A stretch of 64,000 nucleotides of DNA, from contig OZ025850.1 in NCBI GenBank assembly GCA_964019425.1, positions 434,001-498,000 of the forward strand, written 5' to 3'. The position numbers were made by a program, and so were the translations under genes. This document shows, one piece after another, positions 10,401 to 19,611 of the stretch; positions within the stretch are counted from its first letter, which is position 1; each line of letters starts with the position of its first letter. The notes beneath the pieces are model-generated. The model saw only the letters and a list, made by a program, of their open reading frames with translations. It searched no databases and was not told where the DNA came from. This stretch comes from Flectonema sp. DT1601. Taxonomy: Eukaryota; Euglenozoa; Diplonemea; Diplonemida; Diplonemidae.

Positions 10401-11037
10401 CTTTACAACTACGAGTAGTCTTTTTACTCCTCTTATTAAACCCCTTATCCCTACCCTTAATTATATCACCCCTCTTTGTCCTCTAGCCTCAATTCCTCCG
10501 ACAATGCCGCGGAGTGAAGCTCTCGACCGCACGCCGACCAAGATTTTACGACAAGAGAGTCACGTTATCTCCGTTAAAGAGAATACACCTATTGCGAGAC
10601 AATGGTCCGAGGGTAGGATTGACTTACTCGAGAATTACTGTCGAGCAGTAGATGACTCTCTCGAAACAAACGAGAAAGCGGCAGAGCTCTCAGAACAACT
10701 TTTGGATGCCCAACTTCGCCTCTCGGAGCTGAATCACCAACGGTGTACAACTCACGCAGAGCAGCTTGAGCAATCCATGATGTTAACGGGACTGGCGAGC
10801 GATTTAAATGCTCAACTCGCCTTGGCACGGTCTCAAATTGCGGCCCTGAAGTTCCAATTAGCTTCATGGGCAGAAGGTTTGAGTCCGCCAGACACAGAAG
10901 AACATGAGGAAAATGAAACTCCGCCGAGAAAGTCTGAGCGTTCAACTCTGAAAAAACGGACCCCTCCATCAAGATATCGTTACAATCGAAGGAGATGTTC
11001 TGCTGATGACGTTCACGGTGACTCCACCCCCTTGTAA
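7312..11037 (+). CDS. LINE V polyprotein, RT-nuclease-coiled-coil part (1241 codons)
   Basis: This continues the LINE reading frame after the 31-bp insertion; the nominal start at 7312 lies inside that insertion and is not a real initiator. Motifs: VDLADAF (about 7357-7380), QGCVSSP (about 7538-7560), FADD at 7666-7677, thumb, CCHC knuckle at 8674-8727, and nuclease RPD at 9010-9018 with ELTCPNED from 9061 and KYLKL near 9118. The C-terminal extension from about 9590 to 11037 holds serine-rich sequence, a hydrophobic segment (about 9846-9880), coiled-coil stretches, a conserved PIARQWSEG block and a basic tail. The nuclease resembles NeSL/R4/Utopia-type enzymes that nick target DNA for target-primed reverse transcription. 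An extension of this size after the nuclease is not something I know from described families. Confidence 0.88.
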   Translation: MDFGVKALRKNLTIVWVDLADAFGSVKHQLIFFALKYFGIHERIIGFYKRYYSSMRVQIRVGEGLTPTIPFEVGVFQGCVSSPTLFNLVFQLLLFSLAVHQQEAYEFNNKSLQLLVAAFADDLQLTTSSKAGAKLLIKSLEQFLSWSRGMKAKPQKCIAHSFVQGKPANPDLKINNVPITNLQEAGEFKYLGRWFEPNAKEQKLRERLTTFTRNFLKKVDAMPLYGSQKAWSVQHLLLSRLTWSLMIHDLSLPFAKKMDKIIKPFLKKWWGFVRSANTVILFTGSKNTVGLRHKRVETLYKQAQSIKLDILRSSQDSDMHGVYNVIMEKSSNWSKKFSASAEWERLIKFFSYRSLAKQSAGLGHRLRDLRTTRPDLLKRFEVEATDELLNSLNKLQVQGQWKEWSKCMINDFTWNKVLREGNPAYISFQLKAVTNTLPSQDNLKRWNITNVDQNCVLCGKVNPTLRHVLTGCPVSLTQGRFTWRHDSVLKRIVIFLEELIIKANKRKENLPPPSQTFLKTGENKPLERISKETGELSLANDWVILDDVGDNRLIVPLEVCHVSSSLRPDIFIYSFFAKRALILELTCPNEDRFETSHVLKEKKYLKLRDSIIANGFDCNIFTIEVGVRGNICMDQLNIWTRHIGSPLAPTKALFCECTRIARQCSYVLFQTRNLPTWHSRPLMRSIKEEPATASFIKDGKEIFPVEEVKIHKVTKLKTIEKLTIERSWLEKCFIWQTCYASALSILLIANGSSSPAPSVLLDEDELTGLSLSFSSISSISFQTPPPELMSTGSQTLLTDFAMVIRTQSDMGSQTPLYKKKEGKLRLKLSLKCQILENELEQMKERIFYVLFLFYFNAMSASLEKDKQLLNGLPVEIKATNQDPSSLPPAPPVLIIEKDRKEYELLEGVIQRLTAERDESKTSLSALVRQYDLVEDYRKRELANLTQRADLSEMALFNYHQRFVLLSNELETKCNEERESKIRLFYTQQEVESLRAARPRMTHFSQQVSPRTPVLYESVAMMKIAKNYLSLFTTTSSLFTPLIKPLIPTLNYITPLCPLASIPPTMPRSEALDRTPTKILRQESHVISVKENTPIARQWSEGRIDLLENYCRAVDDSLETNEKAAELSEQLLDAQLRLSELNHQRCTTHAEQLEQSMMLTGLASDLNAQLALARSQIAALKFQLASWAEGLSPPDTEEHEENETPPRKSERSTLKKRTPPSRYRYNRRRCSADDVHGDSTPL

Positions 11038-12436
11038 TTCTCTTTTTCCTTACTTTCACATCATTTTGTTTATTTAGTTTTTTTAGCTTATTTATTATTT
11101 ATTGTTCGTTTTTGTTTGTATTATTTTATCGATATGTTTATGTCCGTCAGATCATAACGTTAATCAGGTTAATTGTTAATTGTTAATTATAAATGGTCTA
11201 AACCCCAATCCAAGTTCCCAAGGCTTGGCATAGATTTGAGTGACGCCTTACTGGCCTCCTCATCCTCTATGAGTGGTGAGGGGGCCAGCAATGGTTTTTT
11301 TTTTTTTTTTTTTCTCTTATTTCTTTTTTTCTTTTTCTTTTACTCTAATATGAAATATTTTTGAACAAAATGTGATTATTAATTTAAAAAAAAAAAAAAA
11401 AATAAATAATGTAAATGAATAATAAAAAAAAAAAAAAAAAAAAATATGCCTTGGGAATACAACCAAAGCCCCAATTAATCGGTCCTTTCTTTTTCCTTCT
11501 TGTCAAGTGATCGCTCCACTCGTCGATCACCAAAACCGATTGTATTTATATCTGTTCTTTTCTCAACGATCGGCTATACCGATCATTTTTTTAAAATAAT
11601 TGTTTTCTTCTTCTCGACGATCAGATCAAATTGATCGACCCTTTTTTTTTTTTTTTTTTTCCTTTATTCCTTCCATCCCTCCCGCTCCCCTAATTTTAAA
11701 TAAAAACAAGATCAGCTCAGCTTGATCGTTAATCTTTTTTTCTTTTTTAATTTAAACTGATTGTATTTATATCTGTTTATTTTTCTCAACGATCGGCTAT
11801 ACCGATCAACCTTTAAAATAATTTCTTCTTCTCGACGATCAGATCCAATTGATCAACCTTTTCTTTTTTTTTCCTCTATTCCTTCCATCCCTCCCGCTCC
11901 CCTATTTGTAATAAAAACAAGATCAGCTCAGCTTGATCGTTAATTTTTTTTTCTTTCTTTTTTGTTGGTCCTAGTCAGGACCTTAAACTGACTAACCGGT
12001 CTTAATTTAAATAAGTGTTAACCTAGTTTCTCTTTTCCTTTTCATTTTCCTTTTAATACTCTCTATCTGGTCTGTTATGTCATATTTCTCAATTAATTTT
12101 ATCATCCATTTTACTTTTCACTGTTTCCCATCTACATTTTATTTTCAAATAGTTACGGTCTGTTAAAAAAAAAAAAAGTTTAAATAAGTTAAATTGAACA
12201 TGTTAACTCAATTCCTCAATTCTTCCGTCATGGTCATGACATTCTTTTTCGTTTTTCTAATGCACAAGAGATACCATCACTCATGAGATACCAACGCACA
12301 TACGAGATACCAGCACTCCAGAGATACCGACACGCTAGAGATACCAAGTCACTTGAGATACCTCCTTGTAAATTAATTCCCGGTATTTCAAATTTGAATT
12401 GATAGTGTCAACTCTGCTTGCTGCTCTTGTTCATGT
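11038..12436 (+). other. LINE V non-coding 3' block
   Basis: Inverted partner of 257-1654, nearly base for base. It contains T-rich DNA, the tandem palindromic unit (two copies, about 11525-11740 and 11757-11945), and the GAGATACC minisatellite at about 12265-12363. It ends abruptly at 12436, before the segment that normally leads to the satellite, where it is joined to a piece of the inverted-repeat element. Confidence 0.7.
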
Positions 12437-12581
12437 GTTCCCCCTTCTCCCGCACTCAAGAGATATGCACCTTTTTACTAACAAATCAACCCTAGTAGCA
12501 ATTATGTAAGGAAAATGTTGCATCTGTGGTGGTGATAATGATCATTAAGTATCAAAGTAGGTCCAAAAAGACAGGTAGTAA
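12437..12581 (-). mobile_element. Fragment of the 34-bp-TIR element
   Basis: Reverse complement of about 41683-41825, an internal part of the terminal-inverted-repeat element. It is joined to the coiled-coil coding region at exactly the same base (in GATGAGGATGAGCTC) as the 5' end of LINE VI at 41682. The shared junction shows this segment was copied together with the 5' edge of LINE VI or a sister of it. Confidence 0.75.
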
Positions 12582-13641
12582 AGATGAGGATGAGCTCACT
12601 GGACTCTCCTTGTCATTCTCTTCTATTTCTTCCATCTCTTTCCAGACTCCCCCACCTGAACTCATGTCAACGGGATCGCAAACACTTCCTGCTGATTTCG
12701 CTATAGTGATAAGAACTCAATCTGACATGGGTTCTCAAACCCCCTTGTACAAAAAAAAAGAAGGAAAATTAAGGCTGAAACTTTCCTTGAAATGCCAGAT
12801 TTTAGAAAACGAATTAGAGCAAATGAAAGAACGAATTTTTTATGTTCTATTTTTATTTTACTTTAATGCGATGTCAGCCTCCCTCGAGAAAGACAAGCAG
12901 TTACTAAATGGATTACCTGTTGAGATCAAAGCTACCAACCAGGATCCATCCTCACTTCCTCCTGCGCCCCCTGTTTTAATTATTGAAAAAGATAGAAAAG
13001 AATATGAACTTCTGGAAGGAGTAATTCAACGGTTAACAGCAGAACGCGATGAATCGAAGACTTCTCTTTCTGCACTAGTTCGACAATATGACTTAGTGGA
13101 AGATTACAGGAAACGTGAGCTCGCAAATCTGACTCAGAGAGCAGACCTATCGGAAATGGCGCTCTTTAATTACCATCAAAGGTTTGTTCTTCTGTCGAAC
13201 GAATTGGAGACCAAATGTAATGAGGAAAGAGAAAGTAAAATAAGACTTTTCTATACTCAACAGGAGGTCGAGAGTTTGCGTGCCGCGCGTCCCCGTATGA
13301 CCCACTTTAGTCAACAAGTTTCCCCCCGAACCCCCGTTCTGTATGAATCTGTTGCTATGATGAAGATAGCAAAGAACTACCTCTCGCTCTTTACAACTAC
13401 GAGTAGTCTTTTTACTCCTCTTATTAAACCCCTTATCCCTACCCTTAATTATATCACCCCTCTTTGTCCTCTAGCCTCAATTCCTCCGACAATGCCGCAG
13501 AGTGAAGCTCTCGACCGCACGCCGACCAAGATTTTACGACAAGAGAGTCACGTTTATTATTTATTGTTCGTTTTTGTTTGTATTATTTTATCGATATGTT
13601 TATGTCCGTCAGATCATAACGTTAATCAGGTTAATTGTTAA
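12538..13641 (+). CDS. 5'-truncated LINE coiled-coil region with a start codon from flanking DNA
   Basis: ATG at 12538 lies in the inverted-repeat fragment and opens a frame that enters the LINE C-terminal domain at the DEDELTG point. The RT and nuclease are absent. The frame stays in register through the hydrophobic segment and coiled coils until 13554, where an inserted LINE 3' end begins; the last 29 or so codons are read from that insert. The coding remainder of the outer copy is at 19134-19611. Nearly identical in sequence to the intact version on the minus strand at 40240-41727. Probably not a gene by design: a truncated LINE that gained a start by chance, though it could make a protein. 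Confidence 0.65.
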   Translation: MIIKYQSRSKKTGSKDEDELTGLSLSFSSISSISFQTPPPELMSTGSQTLPADFAIVIRTQSDMGSQTPLYKKKEGKLRLKLSLKCQILENELEQMKERIFYVLFLFYFNAMSASLEKDKQLLNGLPVEIKATNQDPSSLPPAPPVLIIEKDRKEYELLEGVIQRLTAERDESKTSLSALVRQYDLVEDYRKRELANLTQRADLSEMALFNYHQRFVLLSNELETKCNEERESKIRLFYTQQEVESLRAARPRMTHFSQQVSPRTPVLYESVAMMKIAKNYLSLFTTTSSLFTPLIKPLIPTLNYITPLCPLASIPPTMPQSEALDRTPTKILRQESHVYYLLFVFVCIILSICLCPSDHNVNQVNC

Positions 13642-13914
13642 TTGTTAATTATAAATGGTCTAAACCCCAATCCAAGTTCCCAAGGCTTGGCATAGATTTG
13701 AGTGACGCCTTACTGGCCTCCTCATCCTCTATGAGTGGTGAGGGGGCCAGCAATGGTTTTTTTTTTTTTTTTTTCCTCTTATTTCTTTTTTTCTTTTTCT
13801 TTTACTCTAATATGAAATATTTTTGAACAAAATGTGATTATTAATTTAAAAAAAAAAAAAAAAAATAATAATGTAAATGAATAATAAAAAAAAAAAAAAA
13901 AAACATGCCTTGGG

Positions 13915-14109
13915 TGAATTTCGATAAAGTGGGAAGTAACGGACTGGGAGCTTTTGGCTCCTGCCCTATTCCCGATGTAAACTTTCTTTTTATTTTTATT
14001 TTTTTTTTAACAGGCCCAAAGGGCGACAATGATGGTTGCTGACCAAGGAATAATATTCAAATGAATTTTCGTTTCAAAGAAACGAACAGAATTAAGAGAG
14101 AGGCAGAGG

Positions 14110-14141
<32 letters not shown>

Positions 14142-14255
14142 GAAAAAAAAAATGAAGAGGAAATAATCAAACATGAAAAAAAAAAAAAAAAAATATATAT
14201 ATATAAATAAAAAACGTTGTATGAAAAAGGAAAAAAAAGAAAAAAAAAAGACCAG
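13915..14255 (-). mobile_element. Short LINE 3'-module insertion
   Basis: Minus-strand copy of the 3' module, inserted in the 3' block at CATGCCTTGGG/AATACAATC, which is uninterrupted at 11448 and 20015. The 3' end is the usual one (reads TGAATTTCGATAAAG on the plus strand). The 5' end is truncated inside the module at GACCAG, so no satellite was carried. Confidence 0.8.
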
Positions 14256-15429
14256 AAATACAATCAAAGCCCCAATTAATCGGTCCTTTCTTTTTCCTTC
14301 TTGTCAAGTGATCGCTCCACTCATCGATCACCAAAACCGATTGTATTTATATCTGTTCTTTTCTCAACGATCGGCTATACCGACCATTTTTTTTTTATAA
14401 ATAATTGTTTTCTTCTTCTCGACGATCAGATCCAATTGATCGACCTTTTTTTTTTTTTTCCTTTATTCCTTCCATCCCTCCCGCTCCCCTAATTTTAAAT
14501 AAAAACAAGATCAGCTCAGCTTGATCGTTAATCTTTTTTTTCTTTTTTTAATTGAAACTGATTGTATTTATATCTGTTTATTTTTCTCAACGATCGGCTT
14601 TACCGATCAACCTTTAAAATAATTTCTTCCTCTTGACGATCAGATCCAATTGATCAACCTTTTCTTTTTTTTTCTTCTATTCCTTCCATCCCTCCCGCTC
14701 CCCTATTTGTAATAAAAACAAGATCAGCTCAGCTTGATCGTTAATTTTTTTTTCTTTCTTTTTTGTTGGTCCTAGTCAAGACCTTAAACTGACTAACTGG
14801 TCTTAATTTTAAATAAGTGTTAACCTAGTTTCTCTTTTCCTTTTCAATTTCCTTTTAATACTCTCTATCTGGTCTGTTATGTCATATATTTCTCATTTAA
14901 TTTTATCATCCATTTTACTTTTCACTGTTTCCCATCTACATTTTATTTTCAAATAGTTACGGTCTGTTAAAAAAAAAAAAAAGTTTAAATAAGTTAAATT
15001 GAACATGTTAACTCAATTCCGCAATTCTTCCGTCATGGTCATGACATTCTTTTTAGTTTCTCTAATGCACAAGAGATACCATCACTCATGAGATACCAAC
15101 GCACATACGAGATACCAGCACTCCAGAGATACCGACACGCTAGAGATACCAAGTCACTTGAGATACCTCCTTGTAAATTAATTCCCGGTATTTCAAATTT
15201 GAATTGATAGTGTCAACTCTGCTTGCTGCTCTCGTTTATGTGTTGTCTCCTGAAGTGATCTTAACTCCTATAAAAAGAAAAAAAAAAAAAAAGAAATCAA
15301 AAAAGAAGAATTTTCAAACGAAGTTATAACAACCCCTACCACCCATTATGATCAATTCCGCTTGTTTTTTTTTTTTTTTTTTTTTTTTTTTTCAAAAACA
15401 ATTAAAAAAAATAAAAAAATTATAAAAGA
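14256..15429 (+). other. LINE non-coding 3' block (inner truncated copy)
   Basis: Continuation of the 3' block of the copy that starts at 13555. It includes the two palindromic units, the GAGATACC minisatellite (about 15072-15172) and the conserved lead-in to the satellite (GAAGTTATAACAACCCC, about 15317). No gene is seen. Confidence 0.7.
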
Positions 15430-16212
15430 TTAAACAATGTTATCATTGTTTTTTTATCGATCGACTATGTCGATTACTTTCTATTTTCCGTCCTGGTCAA
15501 GACGCTAAACTGATTGTTTTTTTTTTTTTTCAAAATTAATAAAAAAGAATATAAAAAAAAAAAAATAAAAAAAGAATAAACAATGTTATCATTGGTTTTT
15601 TTATCGTTCGACTTTGTCGACCAATTTCTATTTTCCGTTTTTCTTAAAAAATAAATAAAAAGAATTTAAAAAAAAAAAAAAAAAAAAAGAATAAACAATG
15701 TTATCATTGTTTTTTTATCGATCGACTATGTCGATTACTTTCTATTTTCCGTCCTGGTCAAGACGCTAAACTGATTGTTTTTTTTTTTTTTTTTCAAAAT
15801 TAATAAAAAAGAATATAAAAAAAAAAAATAAAAAAAAGAATAAACAATGTTATCATTGTTTTTTTATCGTTCGACTTTGTCGACTAATTTTTATTTTCCG
15901 TTTTTTTCCCTTAAAAAATAAATAAAAAGAATTTAAAAAAAAAAAAAAAAAAAAAGAATAAACAATGTTATCATTGTTTTTTTTATCGATCGACTTTGTC
16001 GACTAATTTCTATTTTCCGTCCTGGTCAAGACGCTAAACTGATTGTTTTTTCTAAATAAATAAAAAGAATAAAAAAAAAAAAAAAAAAAAAGATTAAACA
16101 ATGTTATCATTGTTTTTTTTTTATCGATCGACTATGTCGATTACTTTCTATTTTCCGTCCTGGTCAGGACGCTAAACTGATTGTTTTTTCTTTAAAAAAT
16201 AAATAAAAAGAA

Positions 16213-16243
<31 letters not shown>

Positions 16244-16333
16244 TAAACAATGTTATCATTGTTTTTTTTATCGATCGACTATGTCGATTACTTTCTATTT
16301 TCCGTTTTTTTCCCTTAAAAAATAAATAAAAAG

Positions 16334-16366
<33 letters not shown>

Positions 16367-16457
16367 ATAAACAATGTTATCATTGTTTTTTTTATCGATC
16401 GACTTTGTCGACTAATTTCTATTTTCCGTTTTTTTCCCTTAAAAAATAAATAAAAAG

Positions 16458-16490
<33 letters not shown>

Positions 16491-16607
16491 ATAAACAATG
16501 TTATCATTGTTTTTTTTATCGATCGACTTTGTCGACTAATTTCTATTTTCCGTCCTGGTCAAGACGCTAAACTGATTGTTTTTTCTTTAAAAAATAAATA
16601 AAAAGAA

Positions 16608-16638
<31 letters not shown>

Positions 16639-17036
16639 TAAACAATGTTATCATTGTTTTTTTTATCGATCGACTATGTCGATCACTTTCTATTTCCCGT
16701 CCTGGTCAGGACGCTAAACTGATTGTTTTTTCTTTAAAAATAAATAAAAAGAATAAAAAAAAAAAAAAAAAAAGGAATAAACAATGTTATCATTGTTTTT
16801 ATTTTATCGATCGACTATGTCGATTACTTTCTATTTTCCGTCCTGGTCAAGACGCTAAACTGATTGTTTTTTCTTTAAAAAATAAAAAGAAGGATTTAAA
16901 AAAAAAAACAAAAAAAAAAAAGAATAAACAATGTTATCATTGTTTTTTTATCGATCGACTATGTCGATCACTTTCTATTTTTCGTCCTGGTCAAGACGCT
17001 AAACTGATTGTTTTTTCTTTAAAAAATAATAAGAAG

Positions 17037-17072
<36 letters not shown>

Positions 17073-18401
17073 ATAAACAATGTTATCATTGTTTTTTTTT
17101 TATCGTTCGACTTTGTTGACTAATTTCTATTTTCCGTTTTTTTTTTTTCTTTTTAAAAAATAAATAAAAAGAATTTAAAATAAAAAAAAAGAATAAACAA
17201 TGTTATCATTGTCTTTTTTTTATCGATCGACTATGTCGATTACTTTCTATTTTCCGTCCTGGTCAAGACGCTAAACTGATTGTTTTTTCTTTAAAAAAAA
17301 AAAAAAAAGGATTTAAAAAAAAAAAAAAAAGAATAAACAATGTTATCATTGTTTTTTTTTATCGATCGACTATGTCGATCACTTTCTATTTTCCGTCCTG
17401 GTCAAGACGCTAAATTGATTGTTTTTTTTTTTTTTTTTTCAAAATTAATAAAAAGAATATAAAAAAAATAGAAAAAAAAGAATAAACAATGTTATCATTG
17501 TTTTTTTTTTTATCGTTCGACTTTGTTGACTAATTTCTATTTTCCGTTTTTTTTTCTTTTTAAAAAATTAATAAAAAGAATTTAAAAAAAAAAAAAAAAA
17601 AAGAGTAAACAATGTTATCATTGTTTTTTTTTATCGATCGACTATGTCGATTACTTTCTATTTTCCGTCCTGGTCAAGACGCTAAACTGATTGTTTTTTT
17701 TCAAAATTATTAAAAAAGAATATAAAAAAAAACAAAAAAAAAAAGAATAAACAATGTTATCATTGTTTTTTTTTTATATCGTTCGACTTTGTCGACTAAT
17801 TTTTATTTTCCGTTTTTTTTCTTTAAAAATAATTAAAAAGAATTTAAAAAAAAAAAAAAAAAAAAAGAATAAACAATGTTATCATTGTTTTTTTATCGAT
17901 CGACTATGTCGATCACTTTCTATTTTCCGTCCTGGTCAAGACGCTAAACTGATTGTTTTTTCTTTAAAATAATAAAAAGGATTAAAAAAAAAAAAAAAAA
18001 AAAAAAAAGAATAAACAATGTTATCATTGTTTTTTATCGATCGACTATGTCGATCACTTTCTATTTTCCGTCCTGGTCAAGACGCTAAACTGATTGTTTT
18101 TTCTTTAAAATAATAAAAAGGATTAAAAAAAAAAAAAAAAAAAAAAAGAATAAACAATGTTATCATTGTTTTTTATCGATCGACTATGTCGATCACTTTC
18201 TATTTTCCGTCCTGGTCAAGACGCTAAACTGATTGTTTTTTCTTTAAAATAATAAAAAGGATTAAAAAAAAAAAAAAAAAAAAAAAAGAATAAACAATGT
18301 TATCATTGTTTTTTATCGATCGACTATGTCGATCACTTTCTATTTTCCGTCCTGGTCAAGACGCTAAACTGATTGTTTTTTCTTTAAAAAATAATTAAAA
18401 G

Positions 18402-18436
<35 letters not shown>

Positions 18437-18704
18437 ATAAACAATGTTATCATTGTTTTTTTATCGATCGACTATGTCGATCACTTTCAATTTTCCGTCC
18501 TGGTCAGGACGCTAAACTGATTGTTTTTTCTTTAAAAATAAATAAAAAAAAAAAAAAAAAAAGAATAAAAAAAAAAAAAAAAAAAAAGGAATAAACAATG
18601 TTATCATTGTTTTTTTTTTATCGATCGACTATGTCGATTACTTTCTATTTTCCGTCCTGGTCAAGACGCTAAACTGATTGTTTTTTCTTTAAAATAATTA
18701 AAAG

Positions 18705-18734
<30 letters not shown>
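15430..18734 (+). repeat. Satellite array, about 24 monomers of 115-145 bp
   Basis: I count about 24 occurrences of the core AACAATG-TTAT-CATTGTT between 15434 and 18600. Two monomer classes occur. Class A has, in order, that core, GATCGAC-TAT-GTCGATC, and GTCCTG-GT-CAGGAC or its CAAGAC variant, followed by GCTAAACTGATTG. Class B has TCGAC-TTT-GTCGA and lacks the third palindrome. Long A and T runs separate the palindromes. From about 17870 to 18600 the monomers are nearly identical class A with a period of about 140 bp, suggesting recent local amplification. Confidence 0.95.
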
Positions 18735-18738
<4 letters not shown>

Positions 18739-19133
18739 CATCTCCCTGCTATCCTCATATCCCCACAATAATATTATACCTTTTCATTTTCTCTTTCCTT
18801 TTCTGGTCTTTTTTTTTCTTTTTTTTCCTTTTTCATACAACGTTTTTATTTATATTTTATTATTTTTTTTTTTTTTTTTTTCATGTTTGATTATTTCCTC
18901 TTCATATTTTTTTCTATTCTTTCTTTTTTTTTTTTTTTTTTTTTCTCTACCTCTCTCTTAATTCTGTTCGTTTCTTTGAAACGAAAATTCATTTGAATAT
19001 TATTCCTTGGTCAGCAACCATCATTGTCGCCCTTTGGGCCTGTTAAAAAAAATAAAAATAAAAAGAAAGTTTACAACGGGAATAGGGCAGGAGCCAAAAG
19101 CTCCCAGTCCGTTACTTCCCACCTTATCGAAAT
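18735..19133 (+). other. LINE 3' module (terminal hairpin module)
   Basis: This begins AGAGCATCTCCCTGC immediately after the satellite and ends just before ACGTT. It contains three hairpins in the last 180 bp (TTCGTTTC/GAAACGAA, GCCC/GGGC, GGAGC/GCTCC) and a tail of about 30 bp. It is the shared 3' terminus of the LINE copies in this window and a candidate for the RNA structure recognised by the reverse transcriptase. Confidence 0.85.
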
Positions 19134-19611
19134 TCACGTTATCTCCGTTAAAGTGAATACACCTATTGCGAGACAATGGTCCGAGGGTAGAATTGACTTA
19201 CTCGAGAACTACTGTCGAGCAGTAGATGACTCTCTCGAAACAAACGAGAAAGCGGCAGAGCTCTCAGAACAACTTCTGGATGCCCAACTTCGCCTCTCGG
19301 AGCTGAATCACCAACGGTGTACAACTCACGCAGAGCAGCTTGAGCAATCCATGATGTTAACGGGACTGGCGAGCGATTTAAATGCTCAACTCGCCTTGGC
19401 ACGGTCTCAAATAGCGGCCCTGAAGTTCCAATTAGCTTCATGGGCAGAAGGTTTGAGTCCGCCAGACACAGAAGAACATGAGGAAAATGAAACTCCGCCG
19501 AGAAAGTCTGAGCGTTCAACTCTGAAAAAACGAACCCCTCCATCAAGATATCGTTACAATCGAAGGAGATGTTCTGCTGATGACGTTCACGGTGACTCCA
19601 CCCCCTTGTAA
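19134..19611 (+). CDS. LINE coiled-coil region, C-terminal part of the split copy
   Basis: Downstream half of the coding region interrupted at 13554. It runs from the HVISVK point through PIARQWSEG and ALKFQL to the stop at 19611, collinear with 10560-11037 with a few substitutions. The frame that begins upstream at 19024 reads the 3' module first and is not biological. Confidence 0.75.

Larger units (their letters stand above)
13555..19133 (+). mobile_element. 5'-truncated LINE copy (3' block, satellite, 3' module) with target duplication
   Basis: Inserted in the coiled-coil region of the surrounding copy. The 7 bp TCACGTT occur on both sides (13548-13554 and 19134-19140), and removing the insert plus one repeat restores the intact reading frame known from 10560-10575. 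The insert starts inside the 3' block, runs through a 3.3-kb satellite and ends with the 3' module. A variable 5' end, a constant 3' end and a short target duplication fit target-primed reverse transcription. TCA may be partly microhomology with the element end, so the true duplication is 4-7 bp. Confidence 0.85.

Noticed and set aside
14007-14267. Phe/Lys-rich frames in T and A runs (also 29650-29924, 32860-33069, 48494-48838)
   Set aside because: Translations of homopolymer tracts inside non-coding modules.
15430-18734. Telomere or subtelomere repeat
   Set aside because: No short telomere-type unit occurs, and arrays are embedded on both orientations between LINE parts.
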